Assembly (NCBI GenBank): GCA_035606945.1
Contig: DATNDR010000084.1
Coordinates: 1-64,000, forward strand
DNA length: 64,000 bases
Reading direction: 5' to 3'
Source: GCA-003244245 sp035606945
GTDB taxonomy: Bacteria; Actinomycetota; Actinomycetes; Mycobacteriales; Pseudonocardiaceae
Under the pieces are notes generated by a model. The model saw only the letters and a list, made by a program, of their open reading frames with translations. It did not search any database and had not been told where the DNA came from. Positions 53,245 through 61,155 of this stretch are shown here, piece by piece; position 1 is the stretch's first letter; each line of letters starts with the position of its first letter. The translations under genes were made by a program, and so were the position numbers.

Positions 53245-53976
53245 CTAGCGGGCGGCGGCCAGGGCGTCGGGGAGCGTGAGGGCACCGGTGTAGAGCGCCT
53301 TGCCGATGATGGCGCCCTCCACACCTTCCGGGGCCAGAGCTGCTAGCGCGGCCACGTCGGCGGCGCCGGAGACCCCGCCGGAGGCGATCACCGGCGCGTC
53401 GGTTCGAGCGCACACCGCGCTGAGCAGCTCCAGATTCGGACCCCGCAGGGTGCCGTCCTTGGTGACGTCGGTGACCACGTAGCGCGGGCAACCGTCGCCG
53501 TCCAGGCGCTCGAGCACCTCCCAGAGGTCACCGCCGGACGAGGTCCAGCCGCGCGCGGCGAGGATGTGCTGCCCGTCGATGATCCGCACATCGAGCCCCA
53601 CCGCGATCCGCTCGCCGTACTCGGCGATCACCCCGCGGCACCAGGACGGGTTCTCCACCGCGGCGGTGCCCAGATTGACCCGGGCGCATCCGGTGGCCAG
53701 CGCACGCCGCAGCGACACATCGTCGCGGATACCACCGGACAGCTCCACCGCGATGTCCAACCGGCCGACGACCTCGGCGAGCAGGTCGGCGTTGGAGCCC
53801 CGACCGAAGGCCGCGTCCAAATCGACCAGGTGGACCCATTCAGCTCCATCGGCTTGCCACGCCAATGCGGACTCGACAGGGTTGCCGTACACGGTCTCGG
53901 TGCCGGCCTCGCCCTGCGTGAGGCGGACAGTCCGGCCACCGGCAACGTCGACCGCGGGCAGCAGCACGAAACTCAC
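53245..53976 (-). CDS. priA: Phosphoribosyl isomerase A (HisA, probably bifunctional HisA/TrpF)
   Basis: A 243-residue TIM barrel. LLPAVDVAGGRTVRLTQGE carries the general base Asp near 10; VHLVDLDAAFGRGSN and VVTDVTKDGTLRGPNLEL follow, the latter with the second Asp. Actinobacteria use this protein for both the histidine and tryptophan isomerisation. The trp operon here lacks trpF, which agrees. No trpF was found elsewhere in the window. Confidence 0.94.
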   Translation of the reverse strand: MSFVLLPAVDVAGGRTVRLTQGEAGTETVYGNPVESALAWQADGAEWVHLVDLDAAFGRGSNADLLAEVVGRLDIAVELSGGIRDDVSLRRALATGCARVNLGTAAVENPSWCRGVIAEYGERIAVGLDVRIIDGQHILAARGWTSSGGDLWEVLERLDGDGCPRYVVTDVTKDGTLRGPNLELLSAVCARTDAPVIASGGVSGAADVAALAALAPEGVEGAIIGKALYTGALTLPDALAAAR

Positions 53977-54004
53977 CGGCCCACCCTAAGCCGTGGCGCA
54001 CCGG

Positions 54005-54634
54005 CTATAGCGTGGCGATCCAGTTCCGCAGCAGGTGCGCACCCGCGTCGCCGGACTTCTCCGGGTGGAACTGGGTCGCGCATAGTGGCCCGTTCTCCAC
54101 CGCCGCGACGAACGGCTCGCCGTGCTCGGCCCAGGTCACCAGCGGCGGAACCAGCGGCCCTGAGCTTTCCATTTCCCAGCGGCGGGCCGCGTAGGAGTGC
54201 ACGAAATAGAACCGGGTGTCCGCGTCGAGGCCGGCGAACAGTTTCGAGCCGACCGGTACGGTCACCGTGTTCCACCCCATGTGTGGCAGCACATCGGCCT
54301 TCAACCGCTCCACGGTCCCCGGCCACTGGTCGCACCCCTCGGTCTGCACACCGTGCTCGACACCACGGCTGAACAGCACCTGCATGCCCACGCAGATACC
54401 CAACACCGGGCGCCCACCGGCCAGCCGGCGGCCGATGATCCGATCACCGCGCACCGCCCGCAGCCCCGCCATACACGCCGCGAAGGCCCCGACCCCGGGC
54501 ACCACCAGCCCGTCAGCGTTCAGCGCCGCCCCAACATCAGCCGTCACCGCCACCTCTGCACCGGTGCGGCTCAACGCCCGCTGCGCCGACCGCAAATTCC
54601 CCGACCCGTAGTCCAGCACCACCACCCGCGTCAC
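54005..54634 (-). CDS. hisH: Imidazole glycerol phosphate synthase, glutaminase subunit
   Basis: A 209-residue class I glutamine amidotransferase. VVVLDYGSGNLRSAQRAL opens it; the nucleophile Cys is in LGICVGMQVLF near 82, and His/Glu in ATQFHPEKSGDAG near 190. GTG at 54634 follows AAGGTAGGGGG. It feeds ammonia to HisF. It is separated from hisB by a 3-kb insert. Confidence 0.95.
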   Translation of the reverse strand: MTRVVVLDYGSGNLRSAQRALSRTGAEVAVTADVGAALNADGLVVPGVGAFAACMAGLRAVRGDRIIGRRLAGGRPVLGICVGMQVLFSRGVEHGVQTEGCDQWPGTVERLKADVLPHMGWNTVTVPVGSKLFAGLDADTRFYFVHSYAARRWEMESSGPLVPPLVTWAEHGEPFVAAVENGPLCATQFHPEKSGDAGAHLLRNWIATL

Positions 54635-54661
54635 CCCCCTACCTTCCCTCAGCCGCACTCC

Positions 54662-54709
54662 GCGGGCTCAGCGGGGTAAATGAGGTGCCAATAACCCCGC
54701 TGAGCCCGC
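54662..54709. promoter_or_regulatory. 16-bp perfect inverted repeat between hisH and a divergent gene
   Basis: GCGGGCTCAGCGGGGT (54662-54677) and its exact reverse complement (54694-54709) flank a 16-base spacer. It lies where both flanking genes start, so it is not a normal terminator. The segment 54699-54716 is 17/18 identical to 61107-61124 upstream of hisD. Confidence 0.6.
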
Positions 54710-54730
54710 TGAATGCGCCATCCTGGGGCG

Positions 54731-55240
54731 GTGCGAGAGCAGGACTTGATGCGGCATTTGGACGATCTTGTGGCACGCCGGTATGAGGGGGCGGCGTCGT
54801 GGGTGGATCGGGTGGCGGTGTTTCAGCGAGCCGTCGAATTGCTCGATCCGGTGGTCCGCGGTGTCTTCGCTGAGGCCGACGCGATGTTCCTCGAACACAC
54901 CGGGGAGATCACTCGCCACAGCGTCGAGGACAGCGACGGCAGCGTGGGCGAGCGTTGGGAGCTGTCCTGGCCGCGGCAACGGGAAGCCGTCTCCCGGCAC
55001 GGTGGCCCGGTCGGTCCCGTGCAGGTGGTCGCCTGGTTCCGGCGCAGCTTCAACCATGCGCACCTGCGCGGCGCGACCGCCGGGGATTGGCCGCTGCAGG
55101 TGACCACGACCGACGACGCCACCAGGCAGTTACCGATCGTGCGCGCCATCGTCGAGGCGGAGCTGCACCAGAAGATCTATGAAGGGCGGTATCCGGTGAT
55201 GCCGGTGGCGGTGCGCAATTACGGCCTACCACCTGACTGA
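54731..55240 (+). CDS. Hypothetical cytosolic protein
   Basis: About 169 residues from a GTG at 54731 (ATG at 54713 is an alternative; neither has a strong ribosome site). The product is acidic and alpha/beta with motifs WVDRVAVFQRAVELL, GERWELSWPRQREA and the end YEGRYPVMPVAVRNYGLPPD. No family is recognised. It is divergent from hisH and upstream of the SDR gene in the insert that interrupts the his genes. Confidence 0.65.
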   Translation: MREQDLMRHLDDLVARRYEGAASWVDRVAVFQRAVELLDPVVRGVFAEADAMFLEHTGEITRHSVEDSDGSVGERWELSWPRQREAVSRHGGPVGPVQVVAWFRRSFNHAHLRGATAGDWPLQVTTTDDATRQLPIVRAIVEAELHQKIYEGRYPVMPVAVRNYGLPPD

Positions 55241-55380
55241 CCCACGGTGCGCGCAGGCCAAGAACCACCGAGGGCGTGTGCTGATCGTGACGTGCGGCGG
55301 TGAACAGCCCTCCGCACCCGCGGTGCATACCCGGCATGCGGGTCAAGCCGGCGATGTGCACTGTGCTGCGTCCAAGGCGC

Positions 55381-55405
55381 GTTCAGGACTGTTCACATCG
55401 GGAAG
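55381..55405 (+). promoter_or_regulatory. Possible stress-sigma promoter of the SDR gene
   Basis: GTTC (55381-55384), 15 bases, GGGAAG (55400-55405), just ten bases before the ATG at 55415. The short leader would leave little room for a ribosome site, so a downstream start or leaderless mRNA would be needed. Confidence 0.25.
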
Positions 55406-55414
55406 ACCTTCCGC

Positions 55415-56233
55415 ATGGATATTTCACGGAAGACACCGGAGGACTTCCCTCGGACCGCGATCGTCACGGGGTCTGATTCCGGCATCGGCAAGGCAACCGC
55501 GGTGGCGTTGGCTGAGCTGGGGTGTGACGTCGGGGTCACCTGGCACAGCGACGAGCAGGGCGCGAAGGCGACCGCCGATGAAGTTCGTGCCAGCGGCCGA
55601 CGTGCCGAAGTGCGGCAGCTCGACCTCGATGCCCTACCCGGCGCCGTAGAGGTCATCGACGAGCTCGCCGACACCCTGGGCGGTGTCGACGTACTGGTGA
55701 ACAACGCAGGCACGGGGTCGTCGGCGCTGCTGGTGGATCTGGACTACGACACCTGGCGTCAGGTCATCGCCACGGATCTCGACGGCGCCTTTCTGTGCCT
55801 GCAGCGGGCGGCCCGGCGGATGATCAACGCCGGGCGTGGCGGCCGGATCGTGAACATCACCAGCGTGCACGAGCACCAGCCCAGGGTCGGTCTGGGAGCC
55901 TACTGCGCGGCCAAGGGCGGATTGGGTCTGCTGACCAAGACCGCCGCGCTCGAGCTGTCCGAGTACCAGATCACGGTCAATGCCGTCGCACCAGGGGAGA
56001 TAGCCACCCCGATGACCGGGCAGGAGGACATCGACGTCCACGAGCAGCATCGCGCCGGCGTGCCGCTCGGCCGGCCCGGGGACGCGCGAGAAATCGCGGC
56101 GGTGGTCGCGTTCCTGTGCTCGCCTGCGGCGTCGTACGTCACCGGAGCGTCCTGGCCGGTGGACGGCGGGATGCTGCAGATGGGCCCGATGGCCGGTTCC
56201 CATCTACCAGCGGAGGACTGGCGCCGGCCATGA
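55415..56233 (+). CDS. Short-chain dehydrogenase/reductase
   Basis: A 272-residue classical SDR. The cofactor motif is TGSDSGIG near residue 19, NNAG near 95, catalytic Ser in NITSVHEH, and YCAAKGG (Tyr/Lys) near 168. The C-terminal YVTGASWPVDGGM is typical. Likely NAD(P)-dependent. The substrate is unknown; similar enzymes are often general-stress proteins. Confidence 0.9.
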   Translation: MDISRKTPEDFPRTAIVTGSDSGIGKATAVALAELGCDVGVTWHSDEQGAKATADEVRASGRRAEVRQLDLDALPGAVEVIDELADTLGGVDVLVNNAGTGSSALLVDLDYDTWRQVIATDLDGAFLCLQRAARRMINAGRGGRIVNITSVHEHQPRVGLGAYCAAKGGLGLLTKTAALELSEYQITVNAVAPGEIATPMTGQEDIDVHEQHRAGVPLGRPGDAREIAAVVAFLCSPAASYVTGASWPVDGGMLQMGPMAGSHLPAEDWRRP

Positions 56234-56348
56234 AACGCTCGAAACACCATCGCTCCCCCGGCGGACCCGCCAGGTAAGCCAGCCGCGACTCGAATCCAGA
56301 TTATGGGCGGTCAACAGCTCCACGGGCATCAGGCCGCCGTCCGCAGCG

Positions 56349-57707
56349 TTACACCGCTGCCGCGGCCTTGCGTGCCGCCACCAAGACGGGATCCCACACC
56401 GGCGAGAACGGCGGCGCGTACCCGAGGTCCAGGCTGGTCATCTCCTCGACGGTCATCTCGTTCCAGAGCGCGACGGCGCAGACGTCGACCCGCTTGCCCG
56501 ACCCTTCCCGGCCCACCAGTTGCGCGCCGAGCAGCCGCCCGGTACCCCGCTCGGCGATCATCTTCACGGTGACCGGCACGGCACCCGGGAAGTAACCGGC
56601 CCGGGTGGTGGACCGCACCGTCACCGCCACCGACTCCAGCCCCACTGCCCGCGCCTCGGTCTCCCCCAATCCCGTTCGGCCGACCTCCAGATCGCACACC
56701 TTGCTGACCGCGGTGCCGACCACGCCGGGGAAGGTCGCATAGCCACCGCCCAGGTTCGTGCCGATCACCCGGCCATGCTTGTTGGCGTGGGTGCCCAACG
56801 CGACATGCACTCGACGTTGCGAGACGCGATGGAGCACTTCGACGCAGTCGCCGCCGGCCCACACCCCGTCGTGGCCGGGCACCTTCATCTGGAAATCCGT
56901 GAGCACTCCACCGTGCTCGCCCAGCGGGAGCCCGACCACCCGGGCCAGTTCCGTGTTCGGCCGCACACCCAGGCCCAGCACGACGAGCTGCGCCGGAAGC
57001 GTGCCGTCCCGGATGACCACAGCAGATACCCGGCCGCCGGGGCCGATGTCGAAACCGGTCACCGGGGTACCGGTGAGCACCTCGATGCCCATGCCTTGCA
57101 TCGCCTCGCGCACCAGGGCGCCCATGTCCGGGTCGAGGGTGGGCATCGGCTCGGGAGCCTGGTCCACCACCGTCACCGCCAGCCCGCGGCGAACCATTGC
57201 CTCGGCCATCTCTAGACCGATGTACCCGCCGCCCACCACCACCGCCTGGCGTGGCGAACGCGTCAGGCCGTCCAGTACAGCCGCGCCGTCGTCGAGGGTC
57301 TGTACGCCGTACACGCCCGGCGCATCCACTCCCGGCAGCTTTGGGCGCACCGGGATGGCGCCGGTAGCCAACACCAGCTCGTCGAAGGCGACCTGGTAGT
57401 TCGCACCGCCATCCAATGGGGCGGCATGCACCGTGCGGGCATCCAGGTCGATCTCCGTGACCTCGGTACGCAGCCGCAGGTCGACGCCGTTGGCTCGGTG
57501 CTCGGCGGCGGTTCGGGCGACCAGATCGTCCGCGCCGGTCACGTCCCCCGCGATCCAGTACGGGATGCCGCAAGCCGAATAGGACGTGTGGTGACCGCGC
57601 TCGAAGGCCATCACCGTCAACCCGTTGTGCCCGGCGCGCCGTAGCGCTTGGGAGGCCGCGCTCATTCCGGCCGCGTCGGCGCCCACGACCAGCACTCGTG
57701 TTGTCAT
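56349..57707 (-). CDS. FAD-dependent disulfide reductase, CoA-disulfide reductase-like
   Basis: A 452-residue pyridine-nucleotide:disulfide oxidoreductase. The FAD site is VLVVGADAAGMSAASQALRRAG. The single redox Cys lies in SYSACGIPYWIAG near residue 45, the CoADR/NADH-oxidase type. The NAD site is VVVGGGYIGLEMAEAM near 155; WAGGDC follows near 285. The C-terminal dimerisation domain ends in YAPPFSPVWDPV. It probably reduces CoA-disulfide, persulfides or O2. ATG at 57707 gives the family N-terminus. Confidence 0.9.
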   Translation of the reverse strand: MTTRVLVVGADAAGMSAASQALRRAGHNGLTVMAFERGHHTSYSACGIPYWIAGDVTGADDLVARTAAEHRANGVDLRLRTEVTEIDLDARTVHAAPLDGGANYQVAFDELVLATGAIPVRPKLPGVDAPGVYGVQTLDDGAAVLDGLTRSPRQAVVVGGGYIGLEMAEAMVRRGLAVTVVDQAPEPMPTLDPDMGALVREAMQGMGIEVLTGTPVTGFDIGPGGRVSAVVIRDGTLPAQLVVLGLGVRPNTELARVVGLPLGEHGGVLTDFQMKVPGHDGVWAGGDCVEVLHRVSQRRVHVALGTHANKHGRVIGTNLGGGYATFPGVVGTAVSKVCDLEVGRTGLGETEARAVGLESVAVTVRSTTRAGYFPGAVPVTVKMIAERGTGRLLGAQLVGREGSGKRVDVCAVALWNEMTVEEMTSLDLGYAPPFSPVWDPVLVAARKAAAAV

Positions 57708-57866
57708 GCGCTCGGTTCTGCGCTTGTCATGCCGGGCATGCGACCCCACCAGGTCGCGGCGGCTGCGCACGCCGATCTTATTGATCGGCCGCTTCGGGCG
57801 CACCTGCCACAGGTGAGACCATCAAGCTGCGCGCGTCGACGGTGGCAAGATCGTCAAACGGCAGAC

Positions 57867-58016
57867 TCAGAGCAACCAGGCGATACCGGCGGCAGTGGCC
57901 AGTGCCGCGGCGACGCCGAGCGTTCCGGCCAGCAGTCGCGAGGTGCGCCAGACCGAGGCCACGCCGCCGAGCAGGAAACCGGCCACGGCCAGCAGCACGA
58001 GACCTACCCAGGTCAC
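57867..58016 (-). CDS. Small membrane protein coupled to hisB (49 aa)
   Basis: GTG at 58016 overlaps the hisB stop (GTGA). The product has two hydrophobic helices (WVGLVLLAVAGFLLGG and LLAGTLGVAAALATAAGIAWLL) joined by a short basic loop. Similar tiny membrane proteins sit after hisB in other actinobacteria (as I recall for Streptomyces). Function is unknown. Confidence 0.65.
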   Translation of the reverse strand: MTWVGLVLLAVAGFLLGGVASVWRTSRLLAGTLGVAAALATAAGIAWLL

Positions 58017-58627
58017 AACACCCCTTTGGTGGAGGGCACCCCGCCGGCCCGCGCGTCGGGTTCGACTGCGGCGCGCAGTGCCCGGGCCAGTGCCTTGTAC
58101 TGCGCCTCGGTGACGTGGTGCGGGTCTCGACCGTGCAACACCCGGATGTGCACCGCCAGCTGCGCGTGGAACGCGAGCGTCTCGAACACATGCCGGTTGA
58201 GCACCATGGGGTAGTTACTGCCGCGGTAGTGACCGCCGACGACGAAACCGGCCAGCGCGTCGGGCTCACCGGTATGCACGCAGTAGGGGCGACCGGACAC
58301 GTCCACCACGGCGTGCGCCAGCGCCTCGTCCATCGGCACCCAGGCATCCCCGAAACGCCGGATGCCCGACTTGTCGGCCAGCGCCTCGCGCAGCGCCTGG
58401 CCGAGCACGATGGCGACGTCCTCCACGGTGTGATGCGCGTCGACCTCGACATCACCGGACGCCCGCACGACCAGGTCGAAGGCCGCGTGCTTGCCCAATG
58501 AGGTGAGCATGTGGTCGAAGAAGGCGATGCCGGTGCTCACCTCGGTGCTGCCGGTGCCGTCGAGGTCCAGTTCCACCAGCACCGTGGACTCCTTGGTGAC
58601 CCGCTCGATCCGGGCCGTGCGGCTCAC
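58013..58627 (-). CDS. hisB: Imidazoleglycerol-phosphate dehydratase
   Basis: A 204-residue dehydratase. Mn-binding His motifs: FFDHMLTSLGKHAAFDL near 40, DAHHTVEDVAIVLGQAL near 64, and near the end HIRVLHGRDPHHVTEAQYKAL. It lacks the phosphatase domain found in enterobacteria. Start overlaps the hisC stop. Confidence 0.97.
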   Translation of the reverse strand: MSRTARIERVTKESTVLVELDLDGTGSTEVSTGIAFFDHMLTSLGKHAAFDLVVRASGDVEVDAHHTVEDVAIVLGQALREALADKSGIRRFGDAWVPMDEALAHAVVDVSGRPYCVHTGEPDALAGFVVGGHYRGSNYPMVLNRHVFETLAFHAQLAVHIRVLHGRDPHHVTEAQYKALARALRAAVEPDARAGGVPSTKGVL

Positions 58628-59718
58628 TGTTCCTCCTGCGCTAGCACTGCCGCGCTCGCGGCCAGAAAAGCGTCGTTCTCCACTGGGGTACCGATGGTGA
58701 CCCGCAGGTGACCCGGGATCCCCACGTCACGGATCAGTACACCGTGGTCGAGGTAGCGCCGCCAAGCTGCCGGCGCGTCGGCGAAGCGTCCGAACAGGAT
58801 GAAATTGGCGTCCGAAGGCACCACCTGCGCGCCCAGATCGTCCAGCGCGTCGGCGACCCGGTCGCGTTCGGCCACCAACGTCACCACGGACTCCAGGGTG
58901 GACGACCCGTGCCGCAGCGCCGCGCGGGCGGCCACCTGGGTGAGCGCGGATAGGTGGTAGGGCAGCCGCACCAGCAGCAAGGCGTCCACGACGGCCGGCG
59001 CGGCGGCGAGATACCCCAACCGGCCACCCGCGAAGGCGAATGCCTTGCTCATCGTCCGGCAGATCACCAGCCGGTCGGCGAATTGCTCCAGCAGCCCGAT
59101 CGCGCTCGGCCGCGTGCTGAACTCGCCGTAAGCCTCGTCGACCACCACGATGCCCGGCGCGGCGGTGAGCACGGCCGCGAGGTCGGCGGGCGGTATCGAC
59201 TGCCCGGTGGGATTGTTCGGGCTGGTGATGAACAGCACGTCGGGCCGGTGCTCCTTGATGGCCGCCACGGCACCGGCGGGATCCAGTGAGAAGTCCGCCC
59301 TGCGCGGTGCCGGCACCCATTGGGTCCGGGTGCCGGCGGAGATGATCGGGTGCATCGAGTAGGACGGTGTGAAGCCCAGCGCGGTGCGTCCCGGCCCGCC
59401 GAAGGCCTGCAGCAGCTGCTGGATGATCTCATTGGAACCGTTGGCGGCCCACAGGTTCGCCGCGGTCAGCGGCACCCCAGTGCGCTTGGCGAGGTAGCCG
59501 GCCAAGTCCGTGCGCAGCGCGACAGCGTCGCGGTCGGGGTAGCGGTGCAGGTTTCGAGCCGCCTCGCAGACCGCGGCGGCGACGTCGCTGACCAGCCCGG
59601 GGGGCGGCGGGTAGGGATTCTCATTAGTGTTCAGCCGCACCGCGACGTCCAGCTGCGGCGCCCCGTAAGGCGTGCGTCCCCGCAGGCCCTCGCCCAACGG
59701 CAACTCGCTCAACGTCAC
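58624..59718 (-). CDS. hisC: Histidinol-phosphate aminotransferase
   Basis: A 364-residue PLP enzyme. LNTNENPYPPPPGL, ANGSNEIIQQLLQAF, SPNNPTGQ near 163, VVVDEAYGEF, and the PLP Lys in CRTMSKAFAFAGGRLGY near 225. GTG at 59718, 23 bases after hisD. Confidence 0.96.
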   Translation of the reverse strand: MTLSELPLGEGLRGRTPYGAPQLDVAVRLNTNENPYPPPPGLVSDVAAAVCEAARNLHRYPDRDAVALRTDLAGYLAKRTGVPLTAANLWAANGSNEIIQQLLQAFGGPGRTALGFTPSYSMHPIISAGTRTQWVPAPRRADFSLDPAGAVAAIKEHRPDVLFITSPNNPTGQSIPPADLAAVLTAAPGIVVVDEAYGEFSTRPSAIGLLEQFADRLVICRTMSKAFAFAGGRLGYLAAAPAVVDALLLVRLPYHLSALTQVAARAALRHGSSTLESVVTLVAERDRVADALDDLGAQVVPSDANFILFGRFADAPAAWRRYLDHGVLIRDVGIPGHLRVTIGTPVENDAFLAASAAVLAQEEQ

Positions 59719-59741
59719 CCAGCACCCCACCCCATCGCCTC

Positions 59742-61067
59742 TCACCGGCGGAAGCGGGCCGTGATCGCCTGGCCGTGGGCGGGGAGGTCTTCGGCTTCCG
59801 AGAGGGCGATGACGTGGTCGGCGACTTTTACCAGCGCGTCCTCGTCGTACTCGATGAGCTGCACGCCACGGAGGAAGGTCTGCACGGACAGCCCGGACGA
59901 ATGCCGGGCGCAGCCGCCGGTGGGCAGCACGTGGTTGGACCCGGCGCAGTAGTCGCCCAGCGACACCGGCGCGTACGGGCCGACGAAGATCGCCCCGGCG
60001 TTGCGCACCCGGCGGGCCACCGCGGCCGCCTCCACAGTCTGGATCTCCAGGTGTTCGGCCGCGTAGGCATCCACCACCGACAACCCGGCGTCCACATCGG
60101 ATACCACGATGCAACCGGACTGCCGCCCCGTCAGGGCGGTGCGGATCCGCTCGGTGTGCTTGGTGGCCGCGACCTGCTGCCGCAGTTCGGCGTCAACAGC
60201 GTCGGCGAGGGCGACCGAGTCGGTGACCAGCACGCTAGCCGCCAGGGTGTCGTGTTCAGCCTGAGAGATCAGGTCGGCGGCGACGTGCACCGGGTCGGCG
60301 GTGCGGTCGGCCAGGATGGCGATCTCGGTGGGCCCGGCCTCGGCGTCGATGCCGATCAGGCCGCGCAGCGCGCGCTTGGCCGCGGTGACGTAGATATTGC
60401 CGGGACCGGTAACCATGTCCACCGGGTCCAGCGGCGAGCCGTCGGTGTCGGTGCCGCCGAAGGCGAGCAGTGCGACGGCCTGCGCGCCGCCGACCGCCCA
60501 CACCTCGTCGACCCCGAGCAGCGCCGCCGCCGCGAGCACCGTCGGGTGCGGGAGGCTGCCACGGTCACCGCTGCCGGCTTGCGGCGGTGAGCACACCACC
60601 AGTGACGCGACCCCGGCCATCTGCGCGGGTACCACGTTCATGACCACAGTGGACGGGTACACCGCCAGGCCACCAGGCGCGTAGAGGCCGACCCGCGCCA
60701 CCGGCATCCACCGCTGCGTGACGGTGCCGCCCGGCACCACGCGGGTGACCGTTTCGGCGCGCCGCTGGTCGGCGTGTGCCCGCCGGACCCGGGCGATGGA
60801 TTCCTCCAGCGCGACGCGCACTGCCGGGTCCAGCTGCTCCAGCTGTGCCTGCAACACGCTGGACGGCACCCGGACGGAAGCCGGCTGCACGTGATCAAAA
60901 CGCTCGGTGAACTCCAGGACCGCCTCGACCCCTCGGGCGTGCACCGCGTCGATCACCGGAGTCACCTGGTGGAGCACCGCGTCGACGTCCACCTCGGCCC
61001 GCGGCAACACCCCCCGCAACACCGCCGGCTCAGGAACCCCGCCACGCAAATCCATCCGCCTCAACAC
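59742..61067 (-). CDS. hisD: Histidinol dehydrogenase
   Basis: A 441-residue zinc enzyme for the last two steps of histidine synthesis. GTG at 61067 with GGTGGGGGAC upstream gives the usual N-terminus (LRRMDLRGG); a start at 61142 would add 25 residues. Motifs: PGGLAVYPSTVVMNVVPA, DMVTGPGNIYVTAAKRAL, GPTEIAILADRTADP, AEHLEI and CAGSNHVLPT. Confidence 0.96.
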   Translation of the reverse strand: MLRRMDLRGGVPEPAVLRGVLPRAEVDVDAVLHQVTPVIDAVHARGVEAVLEFTERFDHVQPASVRVPSSVLQAQLEQLDPAVRVALEESIARVRRAHADQRRAETVTRVVPGGTVTQRWMPVARVGLYAPGGLAVYPSTVVMNVVPAQMAGVASLVVCSPPQAGSGDRGSLPHPTVLAAAALLGVDEVWAVGGAQAVALLAFGGTDTDGSPLDPVDMVTGPGNIYVTAAKRALRGLIGIDAEAGPTEIAILADRTADPVHVAADLISQAEHDTLAASVLVTDSVALADAVDAELRQQVAATKHTERIRTALTGRQSGCIVVSDVDAGLSVVDAYAAEHLEIQTVEAAAVARRVRNAGAIFVGPYAPVSLGDYCAGSNHVLPTGGCARHSSGLSVQTFLRGVQLIEYDEDALVKVADHVIALSEAEDLPAHGQAITARFRR

Positions 61068-61101
61068 GTCCCCCACCCTAATGCGCCGGCGCTGCACATC
61101 G

Positions 61102-61118
61102 AGCGGGCTGAGCCCGCT
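61102..61118. promoter_or_regulatory. Palindrome upstream of hisD
   Basis: AGCGGGCT-G-AGCCCGCT is a 17-base inverted repeat 34 bases upstream of the hisD start and 37 before the divergent carboxypeptidase gene. With the flanking bases it matches 54699-54716 at 17 of 18 positions. Confidence 0.5.
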
Positions 61119-61155
61119 GACTGCCACGGACGGAGCGGTCATTACGCTCCGCTCG

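Noticed and set aside
53301..53482. Short plus-strand open frames in hisA
   Set aside because: No ribosome site or motif; overlaps a core gene completely.
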